Shown: positions 26,006 to 31,319 of the stretch, piece by piece
Numbering within the stretch: position 1 is the stretch's first letter
Layout of the letters: every line of letters begins with the position of its first letter
From: Canicola haemoglobinophilus
Lineage (GTDB): Bacteria > Pseudomonadota > Gammaproteobacteria > Enterobacterales > Pasteurellaceae
Length of the DNA: 31,319 nt
Direction of reading: 5' to 3'
NCBI RefSeq assembly: GCF_002015075.1
Contig: NZ_MUXZ01000056.1
Coordinates: 1 to 31,319 of the forward strand
The notes under the pieces: generated by a model
The model's input: the letters and a program-made list of their open reading frames with translations, nothing else
What the model was told of the DNA's origin: nothing
The model's database searches: none
Program-made: the position numbers and the translations under genes

Positions 26006-27571
26006 TTAAGGTTTAATCTGATTCAATCCATTTGAACAAGAAATCAACTTATCTTCAATAGCTTGTTTTAACCGAGCATCATTATCAGGTAAAGCAGCCC
26101 GATCTTTCTCTTGATGCCAGAGATGATAAGCAATCCCAGCAAATTTCAGATTTTTCCTCTTTCCTCCATTATTGAAAAAGCGGGCAGCAAACTCACTATC
26201 TTCACGCCCCCAGCCAACAAAATCATTATTAAAACCGTTAATTGCTAAAGCATCAGAAAAAAAGAATGCCATATTACAGCTTTTGATACCTTTGTAAGAA
26301 TCCGCTTGTTTATTTTTTTGTATCATCCTAGCCACAATAGGAAAATGTAACGCCGTAAAACGTTTCTCAAATCTAGTTTCTAATCCTTTTTCATACCATT
26401 TTAAAGATTGATATTTCTCGGGGAATTGCAAAAGTGCGGTGGTTTTATCTTGAGTTAGTAATACCCTACTACCCTGAACAAAAACATTTTTTTCAGCTGC
26501 GTTAATATGATCAGCAATGAATTGAGGATGTAAAATCATATCGCCATCAATAATAATTACATATTCTGACTCAACCATAGACAATCCTCTATTTCTAGAT
26601 TCTGCGGCACGAAAGCCATTATCTTCCTGCCAAGCATGTTTAAGTGGAATCGGAAAAATACCTTGATATTTTTTAATCAGTTTTTTGGTATCTTCTGTCG
26701 AACCATCGTCAGCTATGATCACTTCATTAGGTAAAATTTCTTGCGCTAACACTGAAGCTAAAACAGCCTCCAAAGCATCTGGGCGATTATATGTCGTAAT
26801 TATTAAAGAGGTTGTCAAATTCTGATTAGCCTCCATTAATTTAATATATTTATAATAAGAGCCACTAGCATTGGCAAAAGAAATAATAAAACCATCTCCA
26901 CCAGATAAAATACCTTTTTTCAAGAAGTAATTTTTGAAAAATGCAGATATGCCATGTGTAACAGCTGAAAACACACTGCCTTTTTTTCTATATTTCTGCT
27001 GTTCAGCAAAAAGGGTGGTGTACTGCTGCATTTTGTTAATCAAAGCTTCACTATTATCAAAAGAATAATGCTTAAATTCATGTTGTAAGTGAACTACCTG
27101 TATGTTTTCTGCAATTTCTAATGATTCATGCACTTGCCTATCATTAAATTTTACCAATTTTTTGTTATATAAACGCTTCACAAAATCTGGATACCAGCCA
27201 CAAGTTTTTATGGGTTTTCCACGATAATGGTTAATTCTGAGTAAAGCATAGACTTTATAAGAATCATCAAAATTAATTTGAGAGATTTCCTCGATAAGCT
27301 TAGGCTGTAAAATTTCATCGCTATCAATATTTAAAATCCAATCATAGCTCGCATAAGTGGCTACTAAATTCTTCATTGGACCAAAGCCAATAAAATCTGA
27401 ATGGTAAATTTTGACGTTAGTGAATTGTTTTGCAATTTCAACAGATCGATCTGTCGAACCATTATCTAATACAATAATTTCCGGGAAATCTCTCAAAGCA
27501 CTAAGGCTTTGAGCTAAATATTTCTCAGCATTTTTCACAAGCATTGTGACAGTTATTGGTAAATTCATCAT
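26006..27571 (-). CDS. Two-domain family 2 glycosyltransferase
   Basis: The 521-residue protein contains two complete GT2 (GT-A fold) domains. Domain 1 (about 3-245) starts ITVTMLVKNAEKYLAQSL, has DNGSTDRS and the DSD at 83-85, and resembles LgtF/WaaE-type enzymes that glycosylate the lipooligosaccharide inner core. Domain 2 (about 251-515) starts TTSLIITTYNRPDALEAVL, has DDGSTEDT, DGDM at 342-345, FVGWGREDSEFAARFFNNG and a C-terminal galactosyltransferase-like end. LgtF alone is only about 250 residues, so this is a fusion or a tandem enzyme. An uptake signal lies inside (26432). The start is ATG 27571 or 27568; the ribosome site is weak. LOS sugar transfer is inferred from the families. Confidence 0.88.
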   Translation of the reverse strand: MMNLPITVTMLVKNAEKYLAQSLSALRDFPEIIVLDNGSTDRSVEIAKQFTNVKIYHSDFIGFGPMKNLVATYASYDWILNIDSDEILQPKLIEEISQINFDDSYKVYALLRINHYRGKPIKTCGWYPDFVKRLYNKKLVKFNDRQVHESLEIAENIQVVHLQHEFKHYSFDNSEALINKMQQYTTLFAEQQKYRKKGSVFSAVTHGISAFFKNYFLKKGILSGGDGFIISFANASGSYYKYIKLMEANQNLTTSLIITTYNRPDALEAVLASVLAQEILPNEVIIADDGSTEDTKKLIKKYQGIFPIPLKHAWQEDNGFRAAESRNRGLSMVESEYVIIIDGDMILHPQFIADHINAAEKNVFVQGSRVLLTQDKTTALLQFPEKYQSLKWYEKGLETRFEKRFTALHFPIVARMIQKNKQADSYKGIKSCNMAFFFSDALAINGFNNDFVGWGREDSEFAARFFNNGGKRKNLKFAGIAYHLWHQEKDRAALPDNDARLKQAIEDKLISCSNGLNQIKP

Positions 27572-27839
27572 AAGTTTCTTTTAATCAGAGAGCGAAATAA
27601 CACAAATTATATGTCTTAAAAACAACACAAGCAATAATGTTAAATTTCTTAAACAGATTTGTTATATTTCTCGATAAAAGTGCTTAAAAACAATAAATTA
27701 ATAAAAATTTTGTTTCAATTTATAATAAGAATTGCATCTTCTAAGAAATTTGTAAAATTGCGATCTTTTTAAAGATTTTTCAAATCAAAACAAGTAGAAT
27801 AATCATGCTTTTAACACTTCTGATAAGGATATTTATTTT

Positions 27840-29096
27840 ATGAGTTCTCTGATTAGTATAATCGGCATTTTCGTTTTATTATTAATAGCCTTTCTTTTAT
27901 CTAATAATCGTAAAGCAATCAATTATCGTACAGTGCTGGGAGCACTAGCAATTCAGTTTTTATTCGCAGCGTTTATTCTCTATGTTCCAGTTGGTCGCCA
28001 TATACTACAAAGCATCGCAAGTGCGGTTCAATCAGTCATTAATTACGGCTATGATGGGGTTCGCTTCTTATTTGGCGGTTTAGCTCCACAAGTTGATGGG
28101 TCCAAAGGTTCAGCAGGCTTTGTTTTTGTTATCAATGTTCTTCCAATTATTGTTTTCTTCTCTGCATTAATCTCTTTGCTTTACTATCTTGGCATTATGC
28201 AATGGATTATTAAAATTATTGGCGGTGCACTACAAAAAGCACTAGGCACATCAAAATCTGAATCTATGTCTGCAGCAGCAAATATTTTCGTAGGACAAAC
28301 AGAAGCACCGTTGGTTGTTAAACCTTACATCAGCAAAATGACAGAGTCAGAATTGTTTGCAGTAATGTGCGGTGGTTTAGCTTCTATCGCAGGTTCAGTT
28401 ATGGCTGGATATGCAGGAATGGGAATTCCGCTAACGTATTTAATTGCCGCATCATTTATGGCCGCTCCTGCTGGATTATTATTTGCCAAAATCCTTATTC
28501 CACAAACGGAAAAATTCAATGATGATCTCAAAAAAATAGAGCAAGAAAAACCAGCAAATATCCTTGACGCAGCAGCAGGTGCATCATCAGGTATGCAACT
28601 TGCCTTAAACGTGGGGGCAATGTTAATTGCTTTTGTAGCGTTAATTGCATTGCTTAACGGCATACTGGGTACTATTGGTGGTTGGATTGGTCAAGAAGGG
28701 CTGTCTCTTGGCATGATCTTTGGTTGGATTTTTAAACCATTAGCTTTCATTATTGGAGTTCCTTGGAATGAGGCTGAATTTGCTGGAAGCATTATTGGAA
28801 CAAAATTAGCCATTAATGAATTTGTCGGCTATTTAGAATTTGCTCCATATCTTGCGGCAGATGCTACGGTACAACTAAGTGATAAAACTAAAGCTATTAT
28901 TACTTTCGCTCTTTGTGGATTTGCAAACTTTAGTTCTATCGCAATTCTAATTGGTGGTTTAGGTGGCATGGCTCCACATCGTCGAGGCGATATTGCTCGA
29001 CTAGGGATTAAAGCTGTTATTGCAGGTTCACTAGCAAATTTAATGAGTGGAACCATTGCGGGCTTATTTATAGGTTTAACTGGTGCGACATTATAA
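27840..29096 (+). CDS. nupC: Nucleoside transporter, NupC (CNT) family
   Basis: This inner-membrane symporter imports nucleosides for breakdown by deoD and deoB downstream. The 418-residue protein has many hydrophobic helices and the CNT signatures FVGQTEAPLVVKPY, VMCGGLASIAGSVMAGY, NEFVGYLEF and CGFANFSSIAILIGGLGGMAPHRR. Length fits NupC-type transporters. The ATG follows AAGGA. The 268 bp upstream is AT-rich; I saw no convincing CRP or repressor box in it. Confidence 0.93.
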   Translation: MSSLISIIGIFVLLLIAFLLSNNRKAINYRTVLGALAIQFLFAAFILYVPVGRHILQSIASAVQSVINYGYDGVRFLFGGLAPQVDGSKGSAGFVFVINVLPIIVFFSALISLLYYLGIMQWIIKIIGGALQKALGTSKSESMSAAANIFVGQTEAPLVVKPYISKMTESELFAVMCGGLASIAGSVMAGYAGMGIPLTYLIAASFMAAPAGLLFAKILIPQTEKFNDDLKKIEQEKPANILDAAAGASSGMQLALNVGAMLIAFVALIALLNGILGTIGGWIGQEGLSLGMIFGWIFKPLAFIIGVPWNEAEFAGSIIGTKLAINEFVGYLEFAPYLAADATVQLSDKTKAIITFALCGFANFSSIAILIGGLGGMAPHRRGDIARLGIKAVIAGSLANLMSGTIAGLFIGLTGATL

Positions 29097-29127
29097 AAGT
29101 GCGGTATCATTTGCCCCCCCTTTTTAC

Positions 29128-29155
29128 GCCATGGTTTTACCATGGCTTGTTTGTT
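29128..29155 (+). terminator. Hairpin between nupC and deoB
   Basis: An 8-bp stem (GCCATGGT 29128-29135 with ACCATGGC 29139-29146, TTT loop) is followed by TTGTTTGTTTT. It could attenuate read-through from nupC into deoB. A C7 run lies just upstream (29114-29120). Confidence 0.6.
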
Positions 29156-29192
29156 TTAAGCAGAAGAAAACGATTGCTTTAAGGAGAAAAAA

Positions 29193-30416
29193 ATGAAAAG
29201 AGTATTTATTATGATGCTTGATTCTTTTGGTATTGGTTTTAGTCACGATGCTGAAAAGTTCGGTGACAAAGGCTCAGATACCCTAGGTCATATTGCAGAG
29301 CAATGTGCTTTAGGCAAAGCTGATAATGCCCATCGACAAGGTAAACTTCATTTACCAAATTTTGAGAAACTAGGGCTTGGATTAGCAGCTCAGCAATCCA
29401 CTGGCAAGCTTCCAGCAGGATTTTCCGCAGAACCTGAATTAATGGCCGGCTATGCTTATGCACAAGAGATTTCTTCTGGAAAAGACACGCCATCAGGTCA
29501 TTGGGAAATTGCTGGTGTGCCAGTTTTATTTGATTGGGGATATTTCCCTGAACATCAAAATAGTTTCCCTCAAGAACTATTAGATCGCATTGTGGAAAAA
29601 GCAGGATTAACCGGTTATTTAGGAAACTGCCATTCTTCAGGTACTGTGATATTGGATGAGCTAGGCGAAGAACATATTCAAAGTGGAAAACCAATTTTCT
29701 ATACATCAGCTGACTCTGTCTTCCAAATCGCTTGCCATGAAGAAAGCTATGGCTTAGAAAAATTGTATGAATTATGTCAAATCGTACGAGAAGAGCTTGA
29801 AGGTTATAACATTGGTCGCGTGATTGCTCGTCCTTTCCTTGGTGATAAAGTTGGAGAATTTTATCGCACAGGTAACCGTAAAGATTACGCTGTTGAGCCA
29901 CCAGCTAAAACTGTTTTACAAAAACTTGTTGATGAAAAACAGGGGGAAGTTATTTCTATTGGTAAAATAGCTGATATTTACGCCCACACTGGCATCACTC
30001 AAAAAGTCAAGGCAACTGGTATAGAAGAGTTGTTTGATAAGACCTTAACGGAAATCAAAAGTGCGGTAGAAAACTCCATTGTTTTTACCAATTTTGTCAA
30101 CTTCGATTCAGATTATGGCCATCGCCGTAATGTCGCGGGATATGCTGCCGCATTAGAATATTTCGATAGCCGAATTCCTGAATTATTAGCATTAATGAAC
30201 GATGATGATCTGCTTATTTTTACGGCTGATCATGGTTGTGATCCAACTTGGTCAGGAACAGATCATACAAGAGAACATATTCCTGTTTTAATTTATGGCT
30301 CTAATGTGCCAAAACAATTTTTAGGTAAACGCCAAACATTTGCTGATGTTGGACAAACCATTGCTAGCTATTTTGAATTGTCGCCAATGGACTATGGCAC
30401 TTCAATTTTAGAATAA
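29193..30416 (+). CDS. deoB: Phosphopentomutase
   Basis: DeoB interconverts (deoxy)ribose 1-phosphate and 5-phosphate, passing on the sugar released by nucleoside phosphorylases. The 407-residue protein has alkaline-phosphatase-superfamily metal-site motifs: FIMMLDSFGIGFSHDA at the N-terminus, SGKDTPSGHWE, NFDSDYGHRRN, TADHGCDPTWSGTDHTREH. Length matches E. coli DeoB (407). It starts after AAGGAG and is followed 30 bases later by deoD, forming a nucleoside catabolic unit with nupC. An uptake signal is inside at 30059. Confidence 0.97.
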   Translation: MKRVFIMMLDSFGIGFSHDAEKFGDKGSDTLGHIAEQCALGKADNAHRQGKLHLPNFEKLGLGLAAQQSTGKLPAGFSAEPELMAGYAYAQEISSGKDTPSGHWEIAGVPVLFDWGYFPEHQNSFPQELLDRIVEKAGLTGYLGNCHSSGTVILDELGEEHIQSGKPIFYTSADSVFQIACHEESYGLEKLYELCQIVREELEGYNIGRVIARPFLGDKVGEFYRTGNRKDYAVEPPAKTVLQKLVDEKQGEVISIGKIADIYAHTGITQKVKATGIEELFDKTLTEIKSAVENSIVFTNFVNFDSDYGHRRNVAGYAAALEYFDSRIPELLALMNDDDLLIFTADHGCDPTWSGTDHTREHIPVLIYGSNVPKQFLGKRQTFADVGQTIASYFELSPMDYGTSILE

Positions 30417-30446
30417 TCATATTTCAATTAACAAAAGGAAAAATTT

Positions 30447-31163
30447 ATGACTCCACATATTAACGCACCTACAGGTGCATTTGCTGATGTTGTTTTAATG
30501 CCTGGTGACCCACTACGTGCAAAATATATTGCTGAAACATTTTTAGAGGATGTGCAAGAAGTCACTAATGTTCGTAATATGCTTGGTTATACAGGCACTT
30601 ACAAAGGGCGCAAAATCTCCGTTATGGGTCACGGTATGGGCATACCATCTTGCTCCATTTATGCGAAAGAATTAATTACTGAATATGGTGTGAAAAAAAT
30701 TATTCGTGTTGGTTCTTGTGGCGCAGTCAAAATGGATGTCAAAATCCGTGATGTGATTATTGGTCTTGGTGCTTGCACTGACTCTAAAGTAAACCGTATT
30801 CGTTTCAAAGATAACGACTTTGCGGCGATTGCTGATTTCAGCATGGCTCAAGCTGCAGTACAAGCGGCTAAAAACAAAGGTATCGAAGTAAAAGTTGGTA
30901 ACCTGTTTTCTGCCGACTTATTCTATACACCAGATACAGAAATGTTCGATGTAATGGAAAAATATGGCATTTTAGGGGTAGAAATGGAAGCAGCTGGAAT
31001 TTATGGTGTTGCGGCGGAATTTGGTGCCAAAGCCTTAACAATTTGTACGGTTTCTGATCATATTCGTACTCATGAGCAAACCAGTGCAGAAGAGCGCCAA
31101 TTAACCTTCAATGACATGATTGAGATTGCTTTAGAATCTGTATTGCTAGGGGATGCAGAATAA
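30447..31163 (+). CDS. deoD: Purine nucleoside phosphorylase (DeoD type)
   Basis: DeoD cleaves purine (deoxy)nucleosides with phosphate into base and (deoxy)ribose 1-phosphate. The 238-residue protein shows the hexameric PNP signatures MPGDPLRAKYIAETFL, GHGMGIPSCSIYAKELI, VGSCGAV, GVEMEAAGIYGVAAEFGAKAL and the active-site CTVSDHIRTHE. Length and motifs are standard. It follows deoB after an AAAAGGAAA site; a DNA uptake signal lies just past its stop. Confidence 0.97.
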   Translation: MTPHINAPTGAFADVVLMPGDPLRAKYIAETFLEDVQEVTNVRNMLGYTGTYKGRKISVMGHGMGIPSCSIYAKELITEYGVKKIIRVGSCGAVKMDVKIRDVIIGLGACTDSKVNRIRFKDNDFAAIADFSMAQAAVQAAKNKGIEVKVGNLFSADLFYTPDTEMFDVMEKYGILGVEMEAAGIYGVAAEFGAKALTICTVSDHIRTHEQTSAEERQLTFNDMIEIALESVLLGDAE

Positions 31164-31191
31164 TTTTTGATAAAAAGTGCGGTAATAATGA

Positions 31192-31319
31192 GCTGCACTC
31201 CAAAAGTTAGGGCTGTTATTTCAAAGTATAATGGACAAAATAGTTGCTAATAATATTTTTCTCGAGCCTCTCCCATAATTTGTGTAAATACCTGTTTCTG
31301 GAGATAATACATCTAGACA
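31192..31319 (-). mobile_element. Possible end of an IS3-like element (partial)
   Basis: TGCACTCCAAAAGTTAG (31194-31210) resembles the terminal inverted repeats of IS3-family elements (TGnACTGnCCCCAAAAAGTT type). On the minus strand from the window edge an open frame reads LDVLSPETGIYTNYGRGS and stops near 31227; DxLSP is reminiscent of the C-terminal end of IS3 transposases. The evidence is thin and the rest lies outside the window. Confidence 0.3.
31232..31266 (+). repeat. 35-bp dispersed repeat, copy 2
   Basis: It matches 23283-23317 at 30 of 35 positions. Unlike copy 1, no second hairpin arm follows within the window. Confidence 0.7.

Noticed and set aside
27572..27839. CRP or repressor site upstream of nupC
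   Set aside because: I found no TGTGA-N6-TCACA match or clear palindrome, only AT-rich sequence.
29239..29901. 220-residue open frame on the minus strand opposite deoB
   Set aside because: deoB is unambiguous on the plus strand; the antisense frame has no ribosome site, family match or gene context.

Overview
The window comes from a Haemophilus of the H. influenzae / H. haemolyticus group. The evidence is the low G+C content, at least 17 exact copies of the 9-bp Haemophilus DNA uptake signal AAGTGCGGT (both strands), familiar Pasteurellaceae proteins, and a phase-variable glycosyltransferase driven by a tetranucleotide repeat. The species is inferred, not proven.

Layout. (1) 1-2146, minus: the 5' part of an IgA-protease/Hap-type autotransporter gene interrupted by two in-frame amber codons. 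(2) 2532-4504, plus: ktrA-ktrB potassium uptake. (3) 4601-6604, minus: ligA. (4) 6730-11360: a gluconate / Entner-Doudoroff module, with a GntP-type permease (minus) divergent from gntK-edd-eda (plus). The shared regulatory region carries two GntR-like operators, each placed inside a promoter, and a perfect CRP site. (5) 11459-16427, minus: a tightly coupled five-gene island. It encodes a four-segment membrane coiled-coil protein, a P-loop GTPase-like protein, a membrane-anchored coiled-coil partner, a lipoprotein with Sel1-like and WG repeats, and a small protein. It resembles predicted GTPase-centred conflict or stress systems and is the best candidate here for an uncharacterised system. (6) 16633-20616: zipA (minus), then cysZ and cysK (plus) with a phase-variable GT8 glycosyltransferase gene between them (14 AAGC units, two possible start codons in different frames). 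(7) 20670-22379, minus: pgeF and a frameshifted rluD; bamD is divergent on the plus strand. (8) 23271-23836: a gene-poor gap with a strong hairpin and what looks like a decayed minus-strand gene. (9) 23837-25823, minus: the rpsP-rimM-trmD-rplS operon. (10) 26006-27571, minus: a fused double-GT2 glycosyltransferase. (11) 27840-31163, plus: nupC-deoB-deoD nucleoside salvage. (12) 31192-31319: a possible IS3-like element end and a 35-bp segment shared with the gap after bamD.

How the parts work together. The gluconate genes form a complete route: import, phosphorylation to 6-phosphogluconate, dehydration to KDPG, then cleavage to pyruvate and glyceraldehyde 3-phosphate. They appear to be induced by gluconate and subject to catabolite control. 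nupC-deoB-deoD imports and degrades nucleosides. The two glycosyltransferases probably decorate lipooligosaccharide, one of them in a switchable way. No exact uptake signal was found from 7975 to 16599, which covers the gluconate operon and the GTPase-like island.
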